Notes: generated by a model from the sequence alone, not told the origin. DNA of 13,390 nt from JAWBOW01 sp038825775 (GCA_038825775.1 JAWBOW010000025.1:1-13390); one strand, 5' to 3'; counted from the first letter of the stretch, positions 5,538 through 12,739 are shown. Made by a program: numbers and translations.

Positions 5538-5969
5538 TTAATCACTTGTGTTAAAATCCTTAATTTTTTCTGCTATTTTCTCAAGCTTTGAGTTGAGTTT
5601 GTTGAATTCTAAAACAAGTTTTTCCTTATATTTTTGTATTTCCATTATGTTTTGGTTTATTATTTCTTCTGCTTCTTCTTTATTTTTCTTTACAGCGATA
5701 TTTCCACCTACATTTATAATGAAGTTTTCTGGTTTTTTTATTTCCCCTTCTATGAATATGCCATTAACAACTGGTATTAGTGCTTTGGTATTATTCTCTA
5801 TTTTTTGCAGTTGGTTTATTGCGTTTAATGCAATTATTAGCTCTCTTTCTTGGTTTTCAAATATTTTTATTTGTTCCTGTATTTGAAGCATTTGTTGTTG
5901 TATTATTTGAAATTCCAAATATGCTTGTTCAAATTCCTGTTCTTCATCTTTTTTATCTTTATGTGGCAT
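5538..5969 (-). CDS. pfdA: Prefoldin alpha subunit
   Basis: Prefoldin alpha forms, with beta subunits, a hexameric ATP-independent chaperone that holds unfolded proteins in long coiled-coil tentacles and passes them to the thermosome. The 143-aa protein shows an N-terminal coiled coil (EQAYLEFQIIQQQMLQIQEQ), a central beta-hairpin region with family-like ALIPVVNGIFIEGEI and NVGGNIAV, and a C-terminal coiled coil ending KIKDFNTSD. The start is ATG 5969 (MPHKDKKDEEQ): GGTGAT lies just upstream. A TTG at 5984 in the same frame is rejected because translating from it would encode the SD itself. It sits 35 bp after aIF6 and immediately before ftsY, an order widely kept in archaea. Confidence 0.93.
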   Translation of the reverse strand: MPHKDKKDEEQEFEQAYLEFQIIQQQMLQIQEQIKIFENQERELIIALNAINQLQKIENNTKALIPVVNGIFIEGEIKKPENFIINVGGNIAVKKNKEEAEEIINQNIMEIQKYKEKLVLEFNKLNSKLEKIAEKIKDFNTSD

Positions 5970-6004
5970 TAAATCACCTTTCAATTTTCTTATTAAATGA
6001 TTTA

Positions 6005-6679
6005 TTAACGATTTATAAGCCCAAATGCTTGTTCAATACTCATCATTTCAGGCCCTGTTGTTTTGCTGCCAATTATTATGCCCTTATCATTTATTATTAT
6101 TCCTGAACTTATTATTGGGTTGCCAAAATTAACTGTTGAGCTCTCAATGTTTTTTACTCCTAATAAAATTTTTAAATCTTCCTGTTTGTTGTATGGGATT
6201 ATGTCTGATACTAAAGCCCCTTCTTTGTTTGTTCTTACCAGAGAAGCTATTGTTTTTATTCCTCTTGAATAAAACTTTTTTACTTCAAGATCAAAGAGTT
6301 TGCTTAATTCTTTTTCTATTTTTTTGCTGTAATCAGGATTTATTATTATTGTTTTGTTTGAAATTAGTATGTTGTTTCCTAGTGCTGTTAGTTCTGAATC
6401 AAGAATATGATATTTTATTTTAAAATTCTTTAAGTTTTCTATTTCTCTCTTAAATGTTATTTTTGGTATTAATAATAGGTTATCATTTCCTGAGAGAAAA
6501 ACACCTAAGAGTGGTGTTCCTGCTATGTTTGTTCTGTAAACATTAACGTTTAATGCTTTTTCAATCTTTCTTACTAATTTTTCTGGAAAGTTGTTTGGGA
6601 CTAAACAATAGTCGTTGTTAGCATAACAATATAGTCCTATGTTAGGATTTCCATTAAAATCCATTAATTCTATGCTCAT
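6005..6679 (-). CDS. eif6: Translation initiation factor aIF6
   Basis: aIF6 binds the large ribosomal subunit and blocks premature joining of the small subunit. The 224-aa length is normal. The five-fold pentein repeats are visible as recurring units: NPNIGLYCYANNDYCLVP, then AGTPLLGVFLSGNDNLLLIP, then DSELTALGNNILISNKTIIINP, then RGIKTIASLVRTNKEGALVSD and finally FGNPIISSGIIINDKGIIIG. The C-terminal GPEMMSIEQAFG is typical. A TATA box at 6701-6710 lies about 27 bp upstream of the ATG with no SD, so it is probably leaderless and heads the aIF6-pfdA-ftsY transcript. In many archaea eL31/eL39 precede it and eL20 (LX) follows it; neither is present here. Confidence 0.96.
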   Translation of the reverse strand: MSIELMDFNGNPNIGLYCYANNDYCLVPNNFPEKLVRKIEKALNVNVYRTNIAGTPLLGVFLSGNDNLLLIPKITFKREIENLKNFKIKYHILDSELTALGNNILISNKTIIINPDYSKKIEKELSKLFDLEVKKFYSRGIKTIASLVRTNKEGALVSDIIPYNKQEDLKILLGVKNIESSTVNFGNPIISSGIIINDKGIIIGSKTTGPEMMSIEQAFGLINR

Positions 6680-6700
6680 ATTCTAAGTAAGTTAGAACTT

Positions 6701-6710
6701 TATTTAAAAA
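6701..6710 (-). promoter_or_regulatory. TATA-like box for aIF6-pfdA-ftsY
   Basis: On the minus strand TTTTTAAATA is centred about 27 bp before the aIF6 ATG, indicating a leaderless start for the three-gene cluster. Confidence 0.55.
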
Positions 6711-6747
6711 GTTTTGTTTTTGTATTATTGTAACTTAGTATTAAACA

Positions 6748-7518
6748 TTAAGAAATTTCATTTTTAATTTCTTGGTTTGTTTGTGCTTTGCAGAGAACTA
6801 TTTCTATCTCTCCGAATGGTTGTTCTTGTATTAAGTCGATCTTTCTCTCATCTACATGTGAAAGGTGTAATAATGGTATGAATGTAAAAATCTTTTCTGA
6901 CTTGTCATTTGATTCTAGGAGAGAATCAAATGTTACTCTATTGTTTATTTTAAAAAGATTTATTATCTTTTTGTAAACATTGTTTATTATTTTTGTCATG
7001 TCTATCTTTTTCTCAGGAATTTTTATTTCCACATTTATTATTCTTCTTTGAATTCTCCTATCTCTCACTTCGAGAGCCTTTTCAAGTGCTTTCATCAGTT
7101 CTTTTAAAGAAACCTTTCTCTTTCTTGGTTGTGGTGTTTTTGGAACAAGAGCTGGTATGTTTAAAGCGTTTTTGTTGTGCTCGTTAAAGTTTAATGATAA
7201 TCCTTCATAGAAATCATCTATTTCTTCAACACTTGTTTCTTCTAATGAAGAGAATAACCTATCTAATTCTGATATGTTATCACCTACTAATTTTGTTGAT
7301 TTTATTTTAAGGAGTATTGCTGCTGCTAAGATTACTTTACCTGAAATCCTGAGATCGAATTCTTTTAATTCTTTTATTGTTTGAATATAAAGTTTTGTGA
7401 GTTTGCTAACGTCAATGTCCCAAGGGTCCATGTTCTCTGTTTTTATAATGTTATAGAGTAATGACTGCCATGTTATTTCTTCTTTTTCCATTAGTAAAGT
7501 TAGAAGTTTTGACTCCAT
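6748..7518 (-). CDS. scpA: Segregation and condensation protein ScpA (kleisin)
   Basis: ScpA is the kleisin that bridges SMC heads in chromosome-organising complexes. From ATG 7518 it is 256 aa (MESKLLTLLMEKEEITWQSL). The N-terminal SMC-binding region has the hallmark MDPWDIDVSKL at residues 30-40, followed by ISGKVILAAAILLKIKS near 58-74. A basic middle (QPRKRKVSL) leads to a C-terminal winged helix with VTFDSLLE and the closing QEQPFGEIEI. A longer reading to 7584 exists, but the TATA box at 7541-7549 lies about 27 bp before 7518 and inside that extension, so the shorter start is preferred. No smc or scpB lies in the window. Confidence 0.93.
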   Translation of the reverse strand: MESKLLTLLMEKEEITWQSLLYNIIKTENMDPWDIDVSKLTKLYIQTIKELKEFDLRISGKVILAAAILLKIKSTKLVGDNISELDRLFSSLEETSVEEIDDFYEGLSLNFNEHNKNALNIPALVPKTPQPRKRKVSLKELMKALEKALEVRDRRIQRRIINVEIKIPEKKIDMTKIINNVYKKIINLFKINNRVTFDSLLESNDKSEKIFTFIPLLHLSHVDERKIDLIQEQPFGEIEIVLCKAQTNQEIKNEIS

Positions 7519-7540
7519 AAGTATGTTATAAACAATACTA

Positions 7541-7549
7541 GTATATAAA
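7541..7549 (-). promoter_or_regulatory. TATA box for scpA
   Basis: Minus strand AAATTTATATACTAGT, with TTTATATAC centred about 27 bp from the ATG at 7518. It decides the scpA start. The TTATATACTAGT core also occurs before the RNase Z-like gene. Confidence 0.6.
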
Positions 7550-7610
7550 TTTTTATATTGTTTTATAGTTGTTTTAAACTTCAATTCTTTACTTCAATTC
7601 TTTAATTTTA

Positions 7611-7634
7611 AAAATAAAAAAATAACAAAAAAAG
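7611..7634 (-). terminator. T-run terminator after TRAM gene
   Basis: The minus strand reads CTTTTTTTGTTATTTTTTTA about 30 bp past the TRAM gene stop. Two seven-base T-runs in a row fit archaeal intrinsic termination and would separate this gene from scpA. Confidence 0.5.
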
Positions 7635-7661
7635 AATATATTTTTACAAATTTATTCTTTA

Positions 7662-8045
7662 TCAAAACTCTTCAGAATCTTCTCCAAAATCCTCTGTGTC
7701 TTCATAATTGCCAAAATCTTCAGTTTCTTCTTCTGCTTCCTCTTTCTTTCCTTGTGTTTTTTGTTCTTGCTTTGGAGTTTCTTTGGTTTTTGCTTCACCA
7801 ATCTTTTCAGCAAAACCAACTCTTCTTAAAACCTTTGTAATCTTTATATGAGCCCGTTCTCCTTGTTTTGTTCCAGGCACAAAGATTACAAAGCCATCTT
7901 TCCTTGTTAAGCCGTCCCCTTTTTCTGCAATCGCTTCTATTGTTGCATCCATTTCTTCTCCTTCTTTTACAGGAGGTTCTCTGTTGTCTCTAAATCTTCT
8001 GCCCTTAAAACCTTTTTCATTTCTTCCAAATTTATTAAATCCCAT
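7662..8045 (-). CDS. TRAM-domain RNA-binding protein
   Basis: TRAM is a small beta-barrel RNA-binding domain; stand-alone archaeal TRAM proteins have been reported to act as RNA chaperones, in particular in cold response. In this 127-aa protein the TRAM domain spans about residues 26-82: VKEGEEMDATIEAIAEKGDG, then FVIFVPGTKQGERAHIKITK and the closing RVGFAEKIGE. It has an Arg/Lys/Gly/Phe-rich N-terminal arm (KFGRNEKGFKGRRFRDN) that should add RNA contacts, and an unusual acidic tail (about 100-127) with repeated EDFG units. The start is supported by AAGGTG about seven bases upstream. An 18-bp palindrome lies 24-41 bp upstream of the ATG. Family assignment is confident; the target RNA is unknown. 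Confidence 0.92.
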   Translation of the reverse strand: MGFNKFGRNEKGFKGRRFRDNREPPVKEGEEMDATIEAIAEKGDGLTRKDGFVIFVPGTKQGERAHIKITKVLRRVGFAEKIGEAKTKETPKQEQKTQGKKEEAEEETEDFGNYEDTEDFGEDSEEF

Positions 8046-8068
8046 TTCTTTACACCTTATACTTATTT

Positions 8069-8086
8069 AACCCTTTTAAAAGGGTT
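8069..8086. promoter_or_regulatory. 18-bp perfect palindrome upstream of TRAM gene
   Basis: AACCCTTTTAAAAGGGTT is its own reverse complement. It lies between the TRAM promoter and the ribosome binding site, near the expected transcription start. It could be a dimeric repressor operator, or in RNA a 5' hairpin that the TRAM protein itself might bind. Confidence 0.5.
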
Positions 8087-8108
8087 TAAAATCAAATAAA
8101 AATAGTTG

Positions 8109-8118
8109 GTATTTAAAA
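8109..8118 (-). promoter_or_regulatory. TATA-like box for TRAM gene
   Basis: Minus strand AAAGTTTTAAATACC resembles a BRE/TATA pair. It predicts a start near 8090 and a leader of about 45 nt containing the palindrome and the AAGGTG site. Confidence 0.45.
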
Positions 8119-8175
8119 CTTTGTATTTTTTTATTAAAATTAAAATTAAATGAATTAAAAATTTTAAAGAAAACA

Positions 8176-8183
8176 TTTATAAA
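8176..8183 (+). promoter_or_regulatory. TATA box for 8219 gene
   Basis: ACATTTATAAAG has a TATA core centred about 39 bp before the ATG. The expected start near 8206 leaves a very short leader carrying GGGTGG at 8207-8212. Confidence 0.5.
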
Positions 8184-8218
8184 GAATAAGTGCTAAAAAC
8201 AATTATGGGTGGTTTTTT

Positions 8219-8935
8219 ATGGAAGCAGAAAAGAGGATTGTTAATCTTTGGCTTCGCATGAATGGATTCTTCACAATAAACGATATTAATGCTGGAAAGA
8301 GCGTCATTGATATTTTGGCCATAAAATTTAGAAATTCAACTATTGAATCTATTTTTCATGTTGAAGTAAGTTGCTCATTAGGTTCTGAGACGACAAAAGA
8401 GGAAAACTTGCTTAAGAAATTTGAGAGTTTTGATGTAAAGAAAAAAATAAAGAGTATAATAAACAATTTTGTAGGTGGAAACTTTGAATACAGCAAGATT
8501 TTAGTTACAAACTCGAAGTTTTCAAAGATTGAAAACTCTGATGTAAAGATAATAAACTTTGGAGATGTTCTAAAAGATGTTTTAAATAATCTTGACAGGC
8601 AGAACTATCAGGATTCTGTAACAAGAACTTTACAACTTGTAAAGTTTGTATCGTTAAAGAAGAGTGATTTTTTCAAAAAAATAAAAAGATCACAGATGAT
8701 AAAATTATTTGACGAATTTCTTAAAACAAAAGAAGCTATAAGATTTTTGAGCGAAAGAGAAAAGATAAGCGAAAAGCTCGTGAAGAGGTTTTTGAGAAAG
8801 AATCCTGATTATGTTGTTATGCTAATCAAAAAGATGCCTAAAGACAAGAGAACAAAGTTCCTAAACGCTTTAATGAAGAAAAGCCAATTGAAAAAGGAGT
8901 TTTATGAAAAAACATTAGAAAACTTTTTTAAATAG
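8219..8935 (+). CDS. Protein with restriction-endonuclease-like N-terminus, C-terminal helical region
   Basis: 238 residues. The first ~120 residues have the order seen in PD-(D/E)xK folds: a helix (EAEKRIVNLWLRMNGFF), a strand with an acidic residue (SVIDILAIKF, Asp31), then a strand with FHVEVS (Glu49), then alternating strands (YSKILVTNS, VKIINFGD). The expected Lys two residues after Glu49 is Ser51, so nuclease activity is doubtful unless the Lys has moved. The C-terminal half is all-helical and strongly basic (LSEREKISEKLVKRFLRKNP), suited to binding nucleic acid or protein. The start has GGGTGG upstream and a TATA box. The gene is divergent from the TRAM gene with a shared intergenic region. 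The fold call is an inference; function unknown. Confidence 0.6.
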   Translation: MEAEKRIVNLWLRMNGFFTINDINAGKSVIDILAIKFRNSTIESIFHVEVSCSLGSETTKEENLLKKFESFDVKKKIKSIINNFVGGNFEYSKILVTNSKFSKIENSDVKIINFGDVLKDVLNNLDRQNYQDSVTRTLQLVKFVSLKKSDFFKKIKRSQMIKLFDEFLKTKEAIRFLSEREKISEKLVKRFLRKNPDYVVMLIKKMPKDKRTKFLNALMKKSQLKKEFYEKTLENFFK

Positions 8936-9015
8936 AAAGATTTTTATTTTAGCAAGTATAAGATAAAAAAAATAAAAGTTTTTAGCATGGAAAAAATAAA
9001 AAAAGAGGTGTTTAG

Positions 9016-9771
9016 ATGAAAGTTTCTAATAAAAAAGCATTAAGATTATCTGCAAAACAAGAAACAAAAGCAGCAGAAAGAAGACCATATCACGATTCTG
9101 AGAGAGTTCCAACAGGAATTAAAGGTCTTGATGAAATTATTGGTGGTGGTTTTATTCCAAGTTCTGTAAATCTTGTTTCAGGAGGGGCTGGAACAGGAAA
9201 AACTGTTTTTGCTCTTCAATTCCTGTATACAGGTGCTTTAAGAGGTGAGAAGGGACTTTTTATTTCTATGGAAGAGGAACTTCAGGATTTAAAGGATGAT
9301 GCAAGAACATTTAATTGGGATTTTGACAAGTTAGAAGCCCAAGGTAAAGTGAAGTTTGTTTATATTTATCCTTACGAGATTACTAATTTTCAAACTTTGC
9401 TTATAAATGAAATTGCACAAGTTGGTGCAAAGAGAGTTGTTATTGATTCAACAAGTGTTTTGGGAATGGCTCTTGACAACGAGTTTGAAGTTAGGAAACA
9501 ATTGTATGCTTTTGCATCACAATTAAAGAGGGTTGGATGTACTTCTGTGCTAACATCAGAGATTGTTGATCTAAAAAATAATAGATTCTCAAGATTTGGG
9601 GTTGAGGAGTTTGTTGCAGATTCTGTTATAACATTACATCTCTTAGGAGATACAAAAATAAATGGTTGTCAAAGAGCAATGCGCATTGTAAAGATGAGGA
9701 GAACTCAAATTCCACATAATTTGATACCAATAAAAATAACTTCACAAGGATTGGTTGTATTAAAAAAGTAA
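9016..9771 (+). CDS. KaiC-like RecA-superfamily ATPase, single domain
   Basis: Single KaiC domain of 251 aa. The N-terminus (residues 1-30) is basic and likely disordered, followed by the KaiC signature VPTGIKGLDEIIGGGF. The Walker A motif GGAGTGKT is at 56-63, the catalytic glutamates sit in ISMEEE at 83-88, Walker B RVVIDS is at 140-145, and the C-terminal RIVKMRRTQIPH (223-234) fits the KaiC KMR motif. Archaeal KaiC-like proteins are ATP-dependent hexameric switches in signalling and motility (ArlH is one). GAGGTG lies before the ATG. The next gene starts 12 bp after the stop and encodes a membrane protein, so the two likely act together. No kaiA, kaiB or arl genes are nearby, so a clock or archaellum role is not supported. 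Confidence 0.93.
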   Translation: MKVSNKKALRLSAKQETKAAERRPYHDSERVPTGIKGLDEIIGGGFIPSSVNLVSGGAGTGKTVFALQFLYTGALRGEKGLFISMEEELQDLKDDARTFNWDFDKLEAQGKVKFVYIYPYEITNFQTLLINEIAQVGAKRVVIDSTSVLGMALDNEFEVRKQLYAFASQLKRVGCTSVLTSEIVDLKNNRFSRFGVEEFVADSVITLHLLGDTKINGCQRAMRIVKMRRTQIPHNLIPIKITSQGLVVLKK

Positions 9772-9783
9772 GGGTGAGAAAAT

Positions 9784-10095
9784 ATGAAACTTGAAAGATT
9801 GCCCAAGAGAAGAATATCTGATATTGAGAAGGAAGCAATATTTTTGAGAGCAGAACTCTCAAAACTTAGAAGGGAAAGAGCAGACATGATTTTAAATAAG
9901 GGAATATTGTTGTACTTTAGTTTTTTGATTGTTGCAATAGTTGGTTTGTTAAACCATTATATAACATTAAAGCAACTGAATGTATTAGTTGGATTAGCTC
10001 TTGCTGTTTTGATAATAACAATGTGGCCTTATATAACCACAACTAGTAAGGAAGAGAGAGAGCTTGAAGAATTAATAGAAGAATTGTATGTTTAA
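9784..10095 (+). CDS. Coiled-coil, two-TM membrane protein paired with KaiC-like ATPase
   Basis: 103 residues. The N-terminal 38 residues form a charged helix or coiled coil (ISDIEKEAIFLRAELSKLRR), followed by two hydrophobic segments at about 40-58 and 66-85, and a short acidic tail (SKEERELEELIEELYV). Both termini would face the cytoplasm if the positive-inside rule holds. GGTGA at 9773-9777 begins directly after the KaiC stop, and the intergenic gap is only 12 bp, so co-transcription is very likely. A membrane anchor or docking partner for the ATPase is a reasonable inference. No family recognised. Confidence 0.75.
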   Translation: MKLERLPKRRISDIEKEAIFLRAELSKLRRERADMILNKGILLYFSFLIVAIVGLLNHYITLKQLNVLVGLALAVLIITMWPYITTTSKEERELEELIEELYV

Positions 10096-10150
10096 ATTGT
10101 AAAAAATTATTACAAATTCGGAAGATAATTCTAATTTTTTAAGATAGTAA

Positions 10151-10158
10151 TATAAAAA
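10151..10158 (+). promoter_or_regulatory. TATA box for tctA-like gene
   Basis: TATAAAAA is centred about 25 bp before a GTG codon at 10179 and only 13 bp before the TTG at 10167. The geometry favours GTG 10179 with a leaderless mRNA. Confidence 0.5.
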
Positions 10159-10178
10159 TTTTTAATTTGTTCTTATTT

Positions 10179-11381
10179 GTGATTGGAGAATTTTTAATAG
10201 CAATATTTGTTGGCATTTTATCTGGTATAATTACTGGGTTGATTCCTGGAATTCATGTTAATCTTGCTTCCATATTATTTTTTGAAATATTATCTAACGG
10301 TTCTTTAAATTTTGATAATAATGCATTATTTGTTGTTGTAGCAATTTCAGCTATGATGTCAACGCATATTTTTATCGATAACATCCCATCAATGTTTTTA
10401 GGAGCTCCAGATGAGGGCACATCCTTAAATGTTCTTCCAGGACACAGATTATTATTAAATGGAAACTCTTTAGTTGGAATCGAAAGTGTTGTTTTTGGTT
10501 CTTTGGCTTCTATGATTTTAGGAGTTTTACTTCTTCCTTTACTTTTTGTTTTATTAAAATTTTTTTATACATTTTCAAAACCTTTCACTCCAGTAATCCT
10601 AATTTTCATTTCTATTGTAATAATATTAAGCGAGAAGGATAATAATCTAAGATTTTGGTCATTTTTTGTTTTTTTATTATCAGGTATTCTTGGTTTTTTT
10701 ACATTAAGAATGCCATTTTTAAGACAACCATTATTGCCTTTGCTTTCAGGATTTTTTGGTATTAGTATTTTGCTTGAGAGTTTCTTTTCAAAACCTTATA
10801 TTCCTAAACAAAATTATAAAGTTGAGTTTAAAATAAACCCTTTAAGTTTTGTTGCTGGATTTTTTTCTGGTGCTCTAACAGCAATATTCCCAACAATTAC
10901 AAGTTCTATTGCAGCAATATTTGGAAAATCTGTGTTGAAAAAAACAAGTGAAATAGATTTTCTTAACATAGTTGGATCTGTAAATGCATCAAATATATTT
11001 TTAACAACAATCTTTTTATTAATAACAGGAAAAGCTCGAAATGGTGCTCTTGTTGTTATTTCAAAAATAGTTGTACTAAACTTGACAACAACACTTATTA
11101 TAATTAGTGCAATCTTATTTTCAAGTGGAATTGCAAGTTTATTATGCTTAAAAATTTCAAAAATCTTTTCAAGAATAATTTCAAGGATTGATTATGCAAT
11201 GGTTTCTCTTGCGATGATTGTATTTATTTCTATTGTAATAATAATATTTTCAGGATTTTTGGGTTTTATTATCATGATAGTTTCAAGTTCGATTGGTTTT
11301 TTCTCACAATCATTAAATGTAAAAAGAATTGTTCTTATGGGTTGTTTGATTTTTCCTGTTTTGTTGAATTATTTAATATAA
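10179..11381 (+). CDS. TctA/DUF112 family permease
   Basis: Member of the large TctA permease family, the membrane subunit of tripartite tricarboxylate transporters. About 400 residues with ten or more membrane segments. Family motifs are visible: the first-half loop GLIPGIHVNLAS, the polar GAPDEGTSLNVLPGHRLLLN, and the second-half counterpart FFSGALTAIFPTITSSIAAI, reflecting the internal repeat. Archaeal DUF112 versions occur without TctB or the periplasmic TctC, and neither lies here. The start is uncertain: TTG 10167 (FLFVIGEF) or GTG 10179 (VIGEF); the TATA spacing favours GTG. It follows the KaiC pair by about 80 bp but has its own promoter. Substrate unknown. Confidence 0.9.
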   Translation: MIGEFLIAIFVGILSGIITGLIPGIHVNLASILFFEILSNGSLNFDNNALFVVVAISAMMSTHIFIDNIPSMFLGAPDEGTSLNVLPGHRLLLNGNSLVGIESVVFGSLASMILGVLLLPLLFVLLKFFYTFSKPFTPVILIFISIVIILSEKDNNLRFWSFFVFLLSGILGFFTLRMPFLRQPLLPLLSGFFGISILLESFFSKPYIPKQNYKVEFKINPLSFVAGFFSGALTAIFPTITSSIAAIFGKSVLKKTSEIDFLNIVGSVNASNIFLTTIFLLITGKARNGALVVISKIVVLNLTTTLIIISAILFSSGIASLLCLKISKIFSRIISRIDYAMVSLAMIVFISIVIIIFSGFLGFIIMIVSSSIGFFSQSLNVKRIVLMGCLIFPVLLNYLI

Positions 11382-11418
11382 AAATCTTTTAAAAAAATAA
11401 GAAAATAGAAAAAAAGAA

Positions 11419-12708
11419 TTATTTCATCCACTTCTTACTTTTAACTTTAAACTCATTAGGAAGTATTTCATATTGAATTCCACTATATGCTATGAATATA
11501 TCATTTCTCCTTAATAAGATTTCATTCAGTTTTGTTAGTATTTCTTTTTGATGAGTTTTTAGTTCTTCTAAACCAGTATAAAATTTCTTAATTTTTTCTA
11601 TAAAATTTTGCATTGGCCATGGAAAATGCATTAATGCTAACCTTTTTGAATTTGAAGCGTCTTTTAAAGTTATTGCTTCCTCTAAACTAATATGGTATTT
11701 TCCAATAGTTTCTTTTTGCATTGATAATAATTTATTAACTCCTACTATTAATAAATCAGATTCCCTTGCTAAATTTTGAAACATTCTTTTTAAGTGATAC
11801 TCTTCTAAACTTGTGTCTGTTATATAAGTAAACTTAACATTTTTTATTTGAATATGAATAATTTCCTCAGTTGATTCTAATCCATATTCTTTGCTTAGTT
11901 CTAGGTTTGTTTTTTTAATTATCTCACTAAATTTTGTATATCTGTCAAAAGTTTCTGATCTTTTTTCTAATCTTATAAACTCGTCCTTTATATTCTTAAT
12001 AATTTTACCAAAATCCACGTTAAGAAGGCCTAATTCTTTAAGTTTTCTATCATTTGGTTTTACTTCTAAAAAATGTTCTATTATAGAATATCCTGATATT
12101 GTTGGTATTACATGATTACCATAATTTGCAAGTATTAAATAATTTTTATTCTCAAACAATACAAGCGACTTCTGATAAAAATCCAATTTTTGAGAATCAA
12201 ACTTTTCAATTATTACTTCTAATTTATTATCTTCAGTTTTTGATTTTTTGTATTCTGATTTCAAAGTTTTTCCATAATCATATATATCATTACATTCTAT
12301 CTTTAAGTCGAAGTTTCCTGTTATTGGTGTTGTGTTAAGGGCATTTAATAAATAATTTGAAGTTGATTTTACTTCTAAATTTTCATTTGATTTTTGATCT
12401 TTATATTCTCCTTTAGCTGGTCCAAAAAAATATAATTCTTTAATACCTGAAGTGTAGGCTTCATAAAGAAGATGTTGTGGGCAAAAATGATCTGCATGAG
12501 TGTGTGTTGCTAAAACAATTAGTTTTTTACCAGTTTTTCCAATTCTTTCAATATATTCTCTAATTCCAACTTCATAACCAGGCCCTAAATCTAACAATAT
12601 GGGTGTTTTTTCTTCGATACTTTTAACTAAACCAGAATTCTCATGAAATTGAATATACAATGATGAGCCATTTTTTCCATGTCCGTCTGATAAAACTGTT
12701 ACTTTCAT
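11419..12708 (-). CDS. RNase Z-like metallo-beta-lactamase-fold hydrolase with insertion
   Basis: Metal ligands are all present: HTHADH at 69-74, His199, Asp298 in TYITDTS, His339 in KYHISLEEA and His361 in LALMHF. Several follow the tRNase Z style, which trims tRNA 3' ends: NHVIPTISGYS at 198-208 resembles the tRNase Z H..P...GY motif, RKLKELGLLNVDFGKIIK resembles the region after it, and the His-ExA motif precedes the final LxHF. At 429 aa it is longer than the ~300-aa short tRNase Z; extra sequence lies between the HxHxDH block and H199 (about 95-190) and between about 240 and 285. It is leaderless by TATA spacing and converges on tctA. A divergent tRNase Z is possible, but another MBL hydrolase cannot be excluded. 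Nearby tRNAs lack CCA, so a processing enzyme would be needed somewhere. Confidence 0.85.
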   Translation of the reverse strand: MKVTVLSDGHGKNGSSLYIQFHENSGLVKSIEEKTPILLDLGPGYEVGIREYIERIGKTGKKLIVLATHTHADHFCPQHLLYEAYTSGIKELYFFGPAKGEYKDQKSNENLEVKSTSNYLLNALNTTPITGNFDLKIECNDIYDYGKTLKSEYKKSKTEDNKLEVIIEKFDSQKLDFYQKSLVLFENKNYLILANYGNHVIPTISGYSIIEHFLEVKPNDRKLKELGLLNVDFGKIIKNIKDEFIRLEKRSETFDRYTKFSEIIKKTNLELSKEYGLESTEEIIHIQIKNVKFTYITDTSLEEYHLKRMFQNLARESDLLIVGVNKLLSMQKETIGKYHISLEEAITLKDASNSKRLALMHFPWPMQNFIEKIKKFYTGLEELKTHQKEILTKLNEILLRRNDIFIAYSGIQYEILPNEFKVKSKKWMK

Positions 12709-12730
12709 ATTCTTAGAAGGTTATAACTAG

Positions 12731-12739
12731 TATATAAAA
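12731..12739 (-). promoter_or_regulatory. TATA box for RNase Z-like gene
   Basis: Minus strand AAAAGTTTTATATACTAGTT has its TATA core centred about 27 bp before the ATG at 12708, with no SD: leaderless. Confidence 0.6.

Noticed and set aside
5970..5984. Extended prefoldin start at TTG 5984
   Set aside because: The added codons contain the GGTGAT ribosome binding site for ATG 5969.
7519..7584. Longer ScpA N-terminus from 7584
   Set aside because: The extension overlaps the TATA box spaced for a start at 7518, and family-like sequence begins at MESKLLTLL.
7574..7602. Short direct repeat CTTCAATTCTTT
   Set aside because: A single local duplication in AT-rich intergenic DNA with no other structure.
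9016..9771. RadA recombinase or ArlH
   Set aside because: No helix-hairpin-helix N-terminal domain as in RadA, and catalytic glutamates plus KMR motif fit generic KaiC; no archaellum genes nearby.
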